A stretch of DNA of 64,000 nt, taken from contig JADLFW010000007.1 of assembly GCA_020849615.1 (NCBI GenBank), positions 62,001 to 126,000 on the forward strand, given 5' to 3'. The stretch is from Phycisphaerales bacterium (GTDB lineage Bacteria; Planctomycetota; Phycisphaerae; Phycisphaerales; UBA1924). Position 1 is the stretch's first letter; the number at the start of each line of letters is the position of its first letter. Position numbers and translations under genes: made by a program. Shown here one piece after another: positions 1 to 10,911 of the stretch. Under the pieces are notes generated by a model, which worked only from the letters and a program-made list of their open reading frames with translations, had not been told where the DNA came from and did no database searches.

Positions 1-609
1 GGGCCCGGCCAGCACGTGCGCCACCCGCTCGTACTTGCCCGCCGCGACGGCCCGTTCAAACGCGGCCCTGATATCCCCATCGCCGGGCCGGATCGCGGCG
101 TGGTAGGCGTGCGCCAGCTCGTGCAGCACCATCATCGGCTGCTCGGCCCGCCACAGCAGGTAGTCATCCGCGTTGCAGATCTCGATCCCCCCGGCACGCT
201 CGGCCCCCAGCCCGTTGGCCGCGACCCAGCCCGCCGATTCGTGGAAGCACATCCCTCGGCCCGTGAACCCCTCGCGCGGCTCCAGCGATGGGCTGATCCA
301 GATCGTGACCCGCGACCGCAGGACCGTCATCGCCGGGCCCGGCACCGCCGCTTCGATGATGGTCAGATCGGTCTCCAGCGCGGTCCGGACCCGCCGGGCC
401 TCCAGCGGTCGCGATCGCGCCCAGTCGGCCCGGATCATCGCCCGGAACCCTTTCACTTCCGCCGCCTCGTAACGATCGGGAAGCTCCTCGGCGGGCGTTG
501 CCACCGCGACGGGCGCACCCTCCGCCGGCGCAGCCGGGCCGCTCGCGGGCGGGCCGGCGCACACAGCGCGGGCGGCGAAGATGAAGATCAGCGGCAGCGC
601 GTTCAGCAT
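1..609 (-). CDS. Exported HExxH-type metallopeptidase, C-terminus outside window
   Basis: Reading the minus strand from the ATG at 609 gives an open frame to the window edge. The first ~20 residues are hydrophobic (MLNALPLIFIFAARAVCAG) and look like a signal peptide. Near residue 170 there is HELAHAYH, which contains the HExxH zinc-protease motif with a further histidine close behind. By family knowledge this indicates a secreted zinc metallopeptidase; the substrate is unknown and the C-terminal part lies before position 1. The start overlaps the tsaD stop (ATGCTGA, 603-609), so the two genes are probably translationally coupled. This supports the chosen start. Confidence 0.72.
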   Translation of the reverse strand, partial: MLNALPLIFIFAARAVCAGPPASGPAAPAEGAPVAVATPAEELPDRYEAAEVKGFRAMIRADWARSRPLEARRVRTALETDLTIIEAAVPGPAMTVLRSRVTIWISPSLEPREGFTGRGMCFHESAGWVAANGLGAERAGGIEICNADDYLLWRAEQPMMVLHELAHAYHAAIRPGDGDIRAAFERAVAAGKYERVAHVLAGP

Positions 610-1658
610 GCGGTGGTCGGCATCGGTTCAAGTGTGAGATCGGCGAATCGGCCTTCGCGCGCAAGGTGGTGCGCCAGCCCGGCGATCATCGCCGCATTGT
701 CCACGCAGTACCCCATCGGCGGCAGGAAGAGCTGCAGCCCCCGTGCGCGGGCGAACGCCCCCAGTTCGGTCCGCAGGCGCGAGTTGGCTGTCACCCCCCC
801 GCCCGTCAACAGGCTCGCAACAGGCCTGCCTTCGCCCGCCAGCCTGTCCATGGCCCGCTCGAGCTTCAGGATCACCGTCCGGCAGACGGTGCGCTGGAAA
901 CTCGCCGCGACATCGGCCTTGGCCTGCGCGGTGAGCGCTGAATGATCACGCGCGTAGCCATCAGGCCCGTCCGGAACCCCGCGCACCGCGTAGAGCACCG
1001 CGGTCTTCAGACCGGAGAACGAGAAATCCAGGGAGCCCGGACCTAGCCGGCTGATCGGCAGGTCGTAGGCCCGGTCATTCGCGCCCTGGGCCTGGGCCAG
1101 CCGGTCAAGCCCCGGGCCGCCGGGATAGGGAATCCCCAAAATCGTCGCCGCCTTGTCGTACGCCTCGCCGAGGGCATCGTCGATCGTGGCGCCGAGCCGC
1201 TCCAGGCCCGTCCATCCCCGCACGCTGTAGAGCGAGGTGTGCCCCCCGCTCACGACAAGCCCCAGCGCCGGGAACCCGGGCTGCTCCGCCCGGCCCAGCA
1301 CCCCGGCGTAGAGGTGCGCGTGCACGTGATCGACGGCGACCAGCGGCCGGGCCAGCGACCACGCCAGCGCCTTGGCGGCCGACACCCCGATCAGCAGCGA
1401 CCCGATCAGGCCGGGCCTGTGCCCCACCGCGACCGCGTCGACCTCCGCCAGCTTCACCCCCGCCAGCTCCACGGCGCTGCGGATGACCGGGAGGATGCGC
1501 TCCACGTGGGCCCGGCTGGCGATCTCGGGCACGACGCCCGAGTACTCCGCGTGCAGCTCGTTCTGCGTGGCGACCGCGCTGGACAGCACCTCGCGGCCAT
1601 CGCGCACCACCGCCGCGGCGGTCTCATCGCAGCTGGTTTCGAGCCCCAGGATCAGCAT
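603..1658 (-). CDS. tsaD: tRNA N6-adenosine threonylcarbamoyltransferase TsaD
   Basis: The enzyme transfers the threonylcarbamoyl group from TC-AMP to A37 of ANN-decoding tRNAs, working with TsaB and TsaE in the cytoplasm. The N-terminus MLILGLETSCDETAAAV is the classic family start. The metal-binding HVHAH motif lies about residue 110, followed by SGGHTS and the ASKHA-fold segment DDALGEAYDKAA. About 351 residues is normal length. The open frame extends six codons upstream to a TTG, but the ATG at 1658 matches the family N-terminus and is preferred. It follows the S41 protease by 42 nt and overlaps the downstream metallopeptidase by 7 nt, so this is a likely three-gene minus-strand operon. 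Confidence 0.96.
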   Translation of the reverse strand: MLILGLETSCDETAAAVVRDGREVLSSAVATQNELHAEYSGVVPEIASRAHVERILPVIRSAVELAGVKLAEVDAVAVGHRPGLIGSLLIGVSAAKALAWSLARPLVAVDHVHAHLYAGVLGRAEQPGFPALGLVVSGGHTSLYSVRGWTGLERLGATIDDALGEAYDKAATILGIPYPGGPGLDRLAQAQGANDRAYDLPISRLGPGSLDFSFSGLKTAVLYAVRGVPDGPDGYARDHSALTAQAKADVAASFQRTVCRTVILKLERAMDRLAGEGRPVASLLTGGGVTANSRLRTELGAFARARGLQLFLPPMGYCVDNAAMIAGLAHHLAREGRFADLTLEPMPTTAC

Positions 1659-1700
1659 GGATGTGCGGACCGGCAAGCAGGGCAGCGGTGGATCACGCGG

Positions 1701-3479
1701 TCATTCCTGGTGCCCTGACTCGGTCTTACCGGGTGATTCCGGGTCGATCTTGACATCGGCATCCTGCAGCCATCGCTCCACATCACGGCCCGTGATGTCG
1801 AGGATCGCGACGAGCTTGCCGGACTTGTCGAAGATCCGCAGCTTCCCGCCCGTCAGATCGAGATCGTCGGACCACAGGTCCTGCGGCTCGGCCGCGGCCT
1901 TGTCATCCGCCGCGATCTCCAGGGCCTCTTCCTGCTTGTCGAGGCGCATCAGCTCGCGGGTCAGCCGCTCACGGAAGTCGCGGATGCGCTTGAGTTCATC
2001 CAGCGCGATCGTCTTGCCGGCGATGCCCTCTTCGCCCGTCGGCTTCCATTCGCCCGTCTCTACCCGGCCCTGCACCGCCCGGACAGCCGCGGCGAGCTGC
2101 TTGTCCTTCAGCGTCTCGAGGATCCAGTCGGGGTTCGACCAGTCCTCCGGCGTCTCGCTCTTGAGCGCTTCGGCCTCCTCCGCCACCTTGGCGGGGTCGA
2201 CCGCGGCGGGGACGGGCTTGCCGGTCCGCAGCACCTCGTGGATGAGCCGGACCCGGATCATCTCCTGCAGTTCGTCGGTCGACATCGGGACGTAGAAGCC
2301 CTTGGTCGGATCGACGCCCCACTCGGCCTTGTCATCCTTCCGCTGGATCGACCGGCCCGACGGCAGGTAGTACCCCTGCTCGGTGACCTTCAGCTCCCCG
2401 CCGTTCTCAAGGTTCTGCAGCGTCTGCACGCTGCCCTTGCCGAAGCTGCGCGTCCCGACGACGACGCAGCGATTGTTCTCGACCAGCGCGCCCGACAGCA
2501 CCTCGCTCGCCGAAGCGCTTGAGCCGTTGACGAGCACCGCGATGGGGAAATCGGGGTACGTGCCGGGCTCGTGGGCCTTGGCGATTTCCTCCGCGTGCAC
2601 GCTGGCCCGGCCGCGCGTCGAGACGATGACGCCGTCGTTCAGGAACAGGTCGGCGATCATGATCGCCTCGGAGAGCAGCCCGCCGGGGTTGAACCGCAGG
2701 TCGAGCACCAGGCCGTTGAGCTCGCCCTTGTCGGCGCCCACCGAATCCAGCGCGGCCCGGATCTCCTCCGCGCACCCGGGGGTGAACTGCGATAGGCGGA
2801 TGTAGGCGATCCGCCGGGCCGGGTCGATCAGGTACATCCAGCGCGCGGAGTCTGCCTCCTCGCGGTGGAACCCCTTCACCGACTTGGTCTTGATGTGGTT
2901 GCGGATGATCGTCAGCTTGATCTGCTCGCCCGCGCGGTCGATCAGGATGTTCACCGGTGTGCCGGGCTCGCCCTGCAGCATGGCGATGCAGTCGTCCACC
3001 GGGACCTTCAGCGTCGTCTTGCCCTCGATCTCGATGATCTTGTCATCGGCCATCAGCCCGGCCTGCAGCGCGGGCGAGTCTTCCAGCGGCGACACCACTT
3101 TCAGCCAGCCGTCCTCCTGAATGACCTGCGCGCCGATGCCGACGTACTCGCCGGTCAACTCCTTGTCGAAGTTGCGCTTCTCCTTCGGCGGCACGTAGAC
3201 TGTGTACGGGTCCTTCAGGGCCTCGATCATGCCGTTGATGGCGCCCTGCTGGAGCAGCGCCTCATCGGGCGCCTCGACGTACTTGTCGCTGATGATCTTC
3301 TTGACGTCGATGATCGGGTTGAACCACTCGTAGTCGTTCACCCCGCGCGTCACCGCCAGGGTCGAGCCCAGCACCGCGACCCCCAGGATCACGACCAGCG
3401 ACGCCTCGAATACACGGCGGTCCTTCTTCACAGCGATCCTCCGGCGGCGCGCCCGCGCCGCAGTCCCCGTCATCCGCAC
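1701..3479 (-). CDS. S41 C-terminal processing protease with PDZ domain (CtpA-like)
   Basis: A 592-aa periplasmic serine protease. A basic N-terminus is followed by one hydrophobic segment (about residues 25-45), a membrane anchor or signal. A PDZ domain follows (GEYVGIGAQV... LQAGLMADDKI), then the peptidase core. The catalytic Ser sits in NGSSASASEV near residue 320 and the Lys in FGKGSVQT near 346, which is the Ser-Lys dyad spacing of this family. The C-terminus has a charged, probably helical extension of about 180 residues, longer than minimal CtpA. The GTG at 3479 is the longest start and an ATG two codons later (3473) is equally possible. It is the first gene of the minus-strand set with tsaD. 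Confidence 0.93.
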   Translation of the reverse strand: MRMTGTAARARRRRIAVKKDRRVFEASLVVILGVAVLGSTLAVTRGVNDYEWFNPIIDVKKIISDKYVEAPDEALLQQGAINGMIEALKDPYTVYVPPKEKRNFDKELTGEYVGIGAQVIQEDGWLKVVSPLEDSPALQAGLMADDKIIEIEGKTTLKVPVDDCIAMLQGEPGTPVNILIDRAGEQIKLTIIRNHIKTKSVKGFHREEADSARWMYLIDPARRIAYIRLSQFTPGCAEEIRAALDSVGADKGELNGLVLDLRFNPGGLLSEAIMIADLFLNDGVIVSTRGRASVHAEEIAKAHEPGTYPDFPIAVLVNGSSASASEVLSGALVENNRCVVVGTRSFGKGSVQTLQNLENGGELKVTEQGYYLPSGRSIQRKDDKAEWGVDPTKGFYVPMSTDELQEMIRVRLIHEVLRTGKPVPAAVDPAKVAEEAEALKSETPEDWSNPDWILETLKDKQLAAAVRAVQGRVETGEWKPTGEEGIAGKTIALDELKRIRDFRERLTRELMRLDKQEEALEIAADDKAAAEPQDLWSDDLDLTGGKLRIFDKSGKLVAILDITGRDVERWLQDADVKIDPESPGKTESGHQE

Positions 3480-3620
3480 GCCTGATCCTAGTGCCCCTTC
3501 CCGATCAGCACCCCTCCGCTCCGCCGCAGGCCCGGCCCCCTACCCTCTTCCATACGCCCGGCAGCCGGGCCGGGATCTTCCCCAACCTCCAAACCCCGCA
3601 CCGCCCGCCCTCGGACTTCG

Positions 3621-5105
3621 ATGCCCCCCAACCCAGAACGCTCCAGCCTCAAGGTCCAGTCGGAAGCCTCCATCCTGGCGGCCGTCCGCCTGCCCGACTC
3701 CACCTTCGACCACGCCGACCCCTTCGGCGAGCTGCGGTCCCTGGCCGAGCAGGCCGGGGCCCGTGTCGTCGGCGAGCTCACCCAGAACCTTCCCAGGCCC
3801 GTCTCGGCGACGTACATGGGCTCCGGGAAGCTCGAGGAGCTCAAGCTCCTGTGCGAGGCCCTGGATGCCAGCACGGTGATCTTCGACCACGACCTCTCCC
3901 CCAAGCAGATCGCCAACATCGAAGGGGCGATCGGCCGCAAGGTCATCGACCGCTCCGAGCTCATCCTCGACATTTTCGCCGCCCGCGCCACCAGCGCCGA
4001 GGCCAAGCTGCAGGTCGAGCTGGCCCAGCTCGAATACACCTACCCCCGCCTCAAGGCCATGTGGTCCCACCTCGAGCGCATCGTCGGCGTCGGGGGCATC
4101 GGGGGCATTGGAACCCGCGGGCCCGGCGAGCAGCAGCTCGAGATCGACCGCCGCCTCGTTCAAAGCCGCCGCAATGACCTCGAGCGCGAGATCCGCGTGA
4201 TCCAGGCCCGCAAGCGCCGCGAAGTCCAGGCCCGCAAGGCCGAGCACTTCACGGTCGGGCTCGTCGGTTACACCAACGCCGGCAAGTCCACGCTCTTCAA
4301 CTCGCTCACCGCCGGCGGGGCCTACGCCGATGACCGCCTCTTCGCGACCCTCATGACCCGCACCCGCGAGTGGGACCTCGGCGGCGGCGTCGAGGTCATG
4401 CTCTCCGACACCGTCGGGTTCGTCCGCGACCTCCCCCACAACCTCATCGCGGCCTTCCGGGCCACGCTCGAAGAAGCCACCCACGCCGACCTCCTGCTCA
4501 TCGTGCTCGATGTCGCCGACCCCGCAGCGCAGCTCCAGTACGAGACCGTCATGGGCACGCTGGATGATCTCTTCGAGGAGATCGAGGAAGAATCCGAGGG
4601 AGATGACAACGGCTGGACGCCGCCGCCCCGGGTCGTCCTGCTCAACAAGGTCGACCGCCTCCAGGACAACGCCCCGCTGCTCATCTGGCAGCAGCGCATC
4701 CCGGACGCCATCCCCATCTGCGCCCTGCCCGCCAAGCCGGGCCCGGATGGCCAGCCTCTGCCGCGCCGCGGCATCCCCGAACTCACCGACCTCGTCCGCC
4801 GGGCCTGCCGGGGCGAGGAACGCGAGCTCGAACTCAGCCTCCCGCTCTCCGAAGCCAAGACCATCTCCACCATCGAAAGACGGGCCAAGGTGCTCGCCCG
4901 AGAGTACGGGCCCGGCGGCGTCACCCTGAAGGTCAGCATCGGCGAACGCCAGCTCCAGCAGCTGCTCGCCAGCGGCGCCAAGGTCCGCATCGCGGGCCAC
5001 GACCGGGCCAAGGCCCGCCCCGCCCCGGGCTGGGGCCCGGCACAGCCCCTTCCCAAACCCGTCACCCCGCGGGTGGACAATGCTCTCCCGCCGGCCGATA
5101 CTTGA
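3621..5105 (+). CDS. hflX: Ribosome-associated GTPase HflX
   Basis: HflX binds the 50S subunit and splits stalled or hibernating ribosomes. The N-terminal HflX domain contains the glycine-rich GVGGIGGIGTRGPGE segment. The G domain starts near residue 213 with G1 GYTNAGKST, then G3 DTVGF and G4 NKVD. A C-terminal extension of about 100 residues follows. At 494 aa it is a little longer than typical (about 430), mainly because of an acidic insert after G3 (EEIEEESEGDD) and the tail. Start is the ATG at 3621. The gene is divergent from the S41 protease with about 140 nt between them. A large open frame on the opposite strand is a codon-bias shadow. Confidence 0.96.
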   Translation: MPPNPERSSLKVQSEASILAAVRLPDSTFDHADPFGELRSLAEQAGARVVGELTQNLPRPVSATYMGSGKLEELKLLCEALDASTVIFDHDLSPKQIANIEGAIGRKVIDRSELILDIFAARATSAEAKLQVELAQLEYTYPRLKAMWSHLERIVGVGGIGGIGTRGPGEQQLEIDRRLVQSRRNDLEREIRVIQARKRREVQARKAEHFTVGLVGYTNAGKSTLFNSLTAGGAYADDRLFATLMTRTREWDLGGGVEVMLSDTVGFVRDLPHNLIAAFRATLEEATHADLLLIVLDVADPAAQLQYETVMGTLDDLFEEIEEESEGDDNGWTPPPRVVLLNKVDRLQDNAPLLIWQQRIPDAIPICALPAKPGPDGQPLPRRGIPELTDLVRRACRGEERELELSLPLSEAKTISTIERRAKVLAREYGPGGVTLKVSIGERQLQQLLASGAKVRIAGHDRAKARPAPGWGPAQPLPKPVTPRVDNALPPADT

Positions 5106-5142
5106 GGCCATGCCGCGTCCGGGGGCCTTCCCGGGCGGTCAG

Positions 5143-5214
5143 GCCACCTTAGCTCAGCGGTAGAGCGATGCTTTCGTAAAGCATAGGTCCCGGGTTCAAA
5201 TCCCGGAGGTGGCT
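5143..5214 (+). tRNA. tRNA-Thr (anticodon CGU)
   Basis: Full cloverleaf read by eye. The acceptor stem GCCACCT (5143-5149) pairs with AGGTGGC (5207-5213). The D arm is GCTCAGCGGTAGAGC. The anticodon stem ATGCT/AGCAT encloses the loop TTCGTAA, giving anticodon CGT for codon ACG. The T arm is CCGGG TTCAAAT CCCGG. The discriminator is T and CCA is not encoded. It sits alone between hflX and rplU. Confidence 0.95.
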
Positions 5215-5307
5215 CTTTCCGGCCCGTACGCCGCCTGACAGGCCCCGATCGGCTTGCCCGGGCCCGGCCGCGGTCTACTATCCCCTCCCTATTCGGAGCA
5301 GGTTCAC

Positions 5308-5634
5308 ATGTACGCGATCATCGAAGAGCTCGGCGGCCAGCGCAAAGTCATCCAGGGCGATGAGGTCCTCATCGACCTGACCAATGAAGGCCAGGCCAAG
5401 CCGGGCGACAAGATCACCTTCGACAAGGTGCTGGTCGTCGGCGAAGTCGGCGGCAACGCCAAGCTCGGCATGCCCTACGTCACCGGCGCCTCCGTCACCG
5501 CCGAGGTCGTTGACCCCGTCGTCGCCGGCGAGAAGATCTACGTCCACCACTTCCGGGAGAAGAAGGCCTGGAAGAAGAAGACGGGCCACCGCCAGAAGTA
5601 CACCATGGTCAAGATCACCGCCATCAAGGGCTGA
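5308..5634 (+). CDS. rplU: 50S ribosomal protein bL21
   Basis: A 108-aa ribosomal protein beginning MYAIIEELGGQRKVIQGDEV with the family's C-terminal FREKKAWKKKTGHRQ segment, which contacts 23S rRNA. The ATG at 5308 gives the family start; the frame runs further upstream without support. In most bacteria rpmA (bL27) follows directly. Here a terminator-like hairpin and then an unrelated aminotransferase follow instead, so bL27 must be encoded elsewhere. Confidence 0.96.
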   Translation: MYAIIEELGGQRKVIQGDEVLIDLTNEGQAKPGDKITFDKVLVVGEVGGNAKLGMPYVTGASVTAEVVDPVVAGEKIYVHHFREKKAWKKKTGHRQKYTMVKITAIKG

Positions 5635-5660
5635 TCCCGGATCATCCGATTCGAACCCCT

Positions 5661-5690
5661 CAAGCCCCGGGCCCGGCCCCGGGGCTTGTT
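5661..5690 (+). terminator. Terminator-like hairpin after rplU
   Basis: A perfect 10-bp stem CAAGCCCCGG / CCGGGGCTTG (5661-5670 with 5679-5688) with an 8-nt loop, followed by TTCAATT. It lies 27 nt after the rplU stop. The T tract is weak. Confidence 0.7.
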
Positions 5691-5780
5691 CAATTCCAGG
5701 TCCGCGCCCCGCTTCCGGTAGACTCGCCCCCGATCGATCGCGAACACCCCGCGGCCGCCGCGGGCCCACGGAGGCGCCAC

Positions 5781-7118
5781 ATGCCCTTAGCCGCCGGATC
5801 TCTGCCCCGCCGAGCCTTCCTCGGTTCACTCCGTTACCCCGTGACACTGGCCGCCGCCGGCGCGATCCTGCCGACATTCGACCCGGCCCGCGCCTCCGCC
5901 ACGCTCACCGAACTGGCGGACCACCCGGGCAGCCCCGACGAGGTCGCCCAGGATGAGACCTACTGGTCGCAGATCCAGCAGGCCTTCACGATGGACCGCA
6001 CGATCATCAACCTCAACAACGGCGGCGTCAGCCCGGCGCCCCGCTTCGTCCAGGAGGCGATGAAGCGACGCCTGGACCACGCCAACGCCTACCCGCCCCC
6101 CGTCACGCTCTGGCAGATCCAGCACCCGCAGTACGAGGATGTTCGCTCGCGCCTGGCCCGCCAATGGGGGGTCGATCCCGAGGAAATCGCCATCACCCGC
6201 AACAGCTCCGAGAGCCTCCAGATCTGCCAGTTCGGCCTCGCCCTCCGGGCCGGCGATGAGGTCCTCACCACCACGCACGACTACCCGCGGATGATCACGA
6301 CCTTCAAGCAGCGCGAACGCCGCGAAGGCATCACCCTCCGCCAGTTCAAGCTCCCCATCCCGTGCGAGGATGCCGGCGCGATCGTCCGCCTGTTCGACGA
6401 GAACATCACCGACAAGACCCGCCTCATCCTGATGAGCCACATCATCAACATCACGGGCCAGATCCTCCCCGTGAAGGATGTGGTCGCGATGGCCCGGAAG
6501 AAGAACGGCGGCATCCCCGTCATCGTGGATGGCGCCCACGCCCTCGCGCACTTCGACTTCAGGATCAGCGACCTGGAATGCGACTACTACGGCGTCAGCC
6601 TTCACAAGTGGCTCGCCGCCCCGCACGGCACGGGCCTGCTCTACGTCCGCCGCGACAGGATCAAGGACCTCTGGCCCCTGATGGCCGCCTCGGAGGAAAT
6701 GCAGAACAACATCCGCAAGTTCGAGGAGATCGGCACCCATCCCGAAGCCAACGCCCTCTGCATCGGCGAAGCCCTCACCTTCCACCAGGCCATCGGCGGC
6801 CCGCGCAAGGAAGCCCGCCTCCGCTACCTCCGCGACTACTGGGCCCACCGGCTCCTCGCGACGGGCCGGGCCGTCCTCAACACGAGCCTTAAGCCCGGCT
6901 TCTCCTGCGGCATCGCCAACGTCCGCATCGAAGGGCTCGACACCGCCAGGCTGCAGGGCTGGCTGTGGGACAAACGCCACATCCTCACCGTCGCCATCAT
7001 CCACGAGGAGTTCAACGGGCTGCGTGTCACCCCGAGCGTCTACACCACACTCGAAGAGCTCGACCGCTTCGTGGAGGCCGTCGAGCACATCATCCGGCAT
7101 GGGCTCCCCTCCGTCTGA
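5781..7118 (+). CDS. Tat-exported class V aminotransferase-like PLP enzyme
   Basis: A 445-aa fold-type I PLP enzyme. The N-terminus has a twin-arginine-like signal (LPRRAFLGSL) followed by a hydrophobic stretch ending in ARASA, suggesting folded export with cofactor. The core shows NNGGVSPAP, TRNSSESL, the cofactor-binding VDGAHALAHFDF and the Schiff-base lysine in YGVSLHKWLAAPHGTG. This pattern matches class V aminotransferases of the isopenicillin-N-epimerase / cysteine-desulfurase-like group; the substrate cannot be told. The ATG at 5781 has GGAGG 6 nt upstream. About 60 residues precede the catalytic domain. Confidence 0.85.
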   Translation: MPLAAGSLPRRAFLGSLRYPVTLAAAGAILPTFDPARASATLTELADHPGSPDEVAQDETYWSQIQQAFTMDRTIINLNNGGVSPAPRFVQEAMKRRLDHANAYPPPVTLWQIQHPQYEDVRSRLARQWGVDPEEIAITRNSSESLQICQFGLALRAGDEVLTTTHDYPRMITTFKQRERREGITLRQFKLPIPCEDAGAIVRLFDENITDKTRLILMSHIINITGQILPVKDVVAMARKKNGGIPVIVDGAHALAHFDFRISDLECDYYGVSLHKWLAAPHGTGLLYVRRDRIKDLWPLMAASEEMQNNIRKFEEIGTHPEANALCIGEALTFHQAIGGPRKEARLRYLRDYWAHRLLATGRAVLNTSLKPGFSCGIANVRIEGLDTARLQGWLWDKRHILTVAIIHEEFNGLRVTPSVYTTLEELDRFVEAVEHIIRHGLPSV

Positions 7119-7211
7119 CGTGCGGCGCAGCTTTCGGCCCGCGTTAGGCCCGGACGCGCCGCACCGCCGTCACCCGCCCCGTCCCTCGTGGTGCGCATAA
7201 ACTCCGCGTTC

Positions 7212-8468
7212 ATGGCCACCCATACCGCCGGATCGGGCCTCAGGCCCGTCTCCCCTGTCAACGTGACCGTGCCCTTGAAGGCCCTCATCGAAGCCGAACT
7301 CCCCGACCTCATCCGCATCCGGCGCGATCTCCACCGACATCCCGAGCTCTCCTTCCAGGAGCACCGCACCAGCCGGTTCATCCAGGAAGAGCTCACGCGC
7401 CTCGGCATCGCCTTCAAGGCCGGGCTGGGCCGCGGCACCGGCATCGTCGCCCATCTGCCCGCCTCCGACCCCGCGGACAGCACCCGCCCGGCCGTCGCCC
7501 TCCGGGCCGACATGGATGCGCTTCCCATCGACGAACGCACGGGCCGCCCGTACGCCTCCGGCACGCCGGGCGTCATGCACGCCTGCGGCCACGATGGCCA
7601 CACCACCATCCTCCTCGGCGCGGCCCGCATCCTCTCCAAGGTCCGCCGCCCCTGCCCCGTCACGCTCATCTTTCAGCCCGCCGAGGAGAACGGCGGTGGC
7701 GGACAGGTCATGTGCGATGAAGGTGTGCTGCTGGGCGATCGCGGCGCCGGGCTGGGCCCGGCCATCGGCCGCATCTTCGGCCTGCACGGCTGGCCCCAGC
7801 TCCCGCTCGGGCACGTCGCCACCCGGGCCGGCGCGATCATGGCCGCGACCGACGACTTCGAGCTGACCATCCGCGGCACGCAGACCCACGGCGCGTACCC
7901 GCACCTGGGCTTCGACTCCATCCTCGCCTCGGCCCACATCATCACCGCCCTGCAGTCGATCGCCGCACGCAACGTCGGGCCGCTCGAGAGCATCGTCGTG
8001 ACCGTCGGGCAGATCGAAGGGGGGACCGCCAACAACATCATCCCCGAGTCAGTCAGGATGATCGGCACCATCCGGACCCTCAACGACCAGGTCAAGGCCC
8101 GGGCCCGCGAGCGCTTCTTCGCCGTCGTCGAGCAGACCGCCGCCGCCCTGGGATGCCGGGCCGAGATCGACTGGCAGCCCGGCTACCCCGTCACCAGCAA
8201 CGACCCCGCGCTCACCGATCAGTTCTTCGACATCGCCCGCCAGGCGCTGGGCCGGGCCAGCGTTTTCAACCTCGAGCAGCCCACCATGGGCGGCGAGGAC
8301 TTCGCCTTCTACGGCAAATGCATCCCCTCTTGCTTCTTCTTCATGGGCCTCAAGCCCGCCGGCGCCTCGGACTACCCATCGCTGCACCAGCCGGAGTTCG
8401 ATTTCAACGACGACGCCCTCGCGATCGGCATCGACCTGTTTTGCCGGGTGGCGACCGCCGAGCCGTAA
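7212..8468 (+). CDS. M20 family amidohydrolase/peptidase
   Basis: A 418-aa metal-dependent amidohydrolase of the M20D group (hippurate hydrolase, N-acyl amino acid amidohydrolase, IAA-amino-acid hydrolase type). Motifs are RRDLHRHPELSFQE near the start, DMDALPIDE, the metal-binding MHACGHDGHTT, FQPAEENGGGG with the catalytic/metal Glu pair, and a C-terminal GGEDFAFY metal ligand. The ATG at 7212 is chosen; a GTG eight codons upstream is also in frame. No signal peptide is evident. The exact substrate is unknown. It follows the aminotransferase gene by 93 nt on the same strand and could share its transcript. Confidence 0.92.
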   Translation: MATHTAGSGLRPVSPVNVTVPLKALIEAELPDLIRIRRDLHRHPELSFQEHRTSRFIQEELTRLGIAFKAGLGRGTGIVAHLPASDPADSTRPAVALRADMDALPIDERTGRPYASGTPGVMHACGHDGHTTILLGAARILSKVRRPCPVTLIFQPAEENGGGGQVMCDEGVLLGDRGAGLGPAIGRIFGLHGWPQLPLGHVATRAGAIMAATDDFELTIRGTQTHGAYPHLGFDSILASAHIITALQSIAARNVGPLESIVVTVGQIEGGTANNIIPESVRMIGTIRTLNDQVKARARERFFAVVEQTAAALGCRAEIDWQPGYPVTSNDPALTDQFFDIARQALGRASVFNLEQPTMGGEDFAFYGKCIPSCFFFMGLKPAGASDYPSLHQPEFDFNDDALAIGIDLFCRVATAEP

Positions 8469-9009
8469 GCGCGGCACGCCCCCGTTGGTCGGCCCGGCAC
8501 GAATCAGTGGATTTTCGCCCCGCCGGGGCGACGGCTTCAGCCGGTCTCGCCGCGGCGGCGCGGGCCATCCGCGTGGCACACCCCGATCCGCGACACCACG
8601 TGCGTTCCGGCCTCCTCGCCGGTCGGCGCATCACCCAGCCACGACCGGGGGTTCCGCCCACCCTGTGGCGACGTTTCGCGTCCGTTCTTATCGCCACGGG
8701 ATTCCACCGGCTTCGGCTCTGCCGCCTCCACCGCCGCTGGCTTACTGACTTCCGTGTTCATGTCCGCACCCTGCCTTCCACGGCAATCCCGGCCCTTCCG
8801 GCAACCCCGGCGTTGCAGGCTTTCCACCACCCTGTGCCCGCTCCGGCTCCGTGTCGCCCCGTTTGGCCGTTACGGGCCTCCCTGTCACGCGGCGATCCTG
8901 CCGCTGACAACCACCCGCGTGGAGGCTTCATTCATTCAAACGCTTCAGACCGCCCCGGCCAAGCGGAATTGCCCAGATTAATTCGTTCTCAGGATCGGCC
9001 CGAGGGGGT
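8469..9009. other. Gap between convergent M20 amidohydrolase and typA
   Basis: About 540 nt between the convergent amidohydrolase and typA genes. The only plausible coding content is the 74-codon minus-strand frame at 8537-8761. In 8762-9009 I see no gene, RNA or clear terminator. Confidence 0.5.
8537..8761 (-). CDS. Possible small hypothetical protein (74 aa)
   Basis: A minus-strand frame from an ATG at 8761, beginning MNTEVSKPAAVEAAEPKPVE and ending GRRRGETG-like. An SD-like GGCAGGG lies about 9 nt upstream. Third codon positions are mostly G or C, as in real genes here. Composition is hydrophilic, with no membrane segment or recognised motif. It lies convergent to the amidohydrolase. It may be only an open frame in GC-rich intergenic DNA. 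Confidence 0.3.
   Translation of the reverse strand: MNTEVSKPAAVEAAEPKPVESRGDKNGRETSPQGGRNPRSWLGDAPTGEEAGTHVVSRIGVCHADGPRRRGETG

Positions 9010-10911
<1,902 letters not shown>

Noticed and set aside
3540-5111. Long minus-strand open frame (523 codons) opposite hflX
   Set aside because: It lies entirely antisense to a clear hflX gene, and the translation is low-complexity with no motif; a GC-rich codon shadow.
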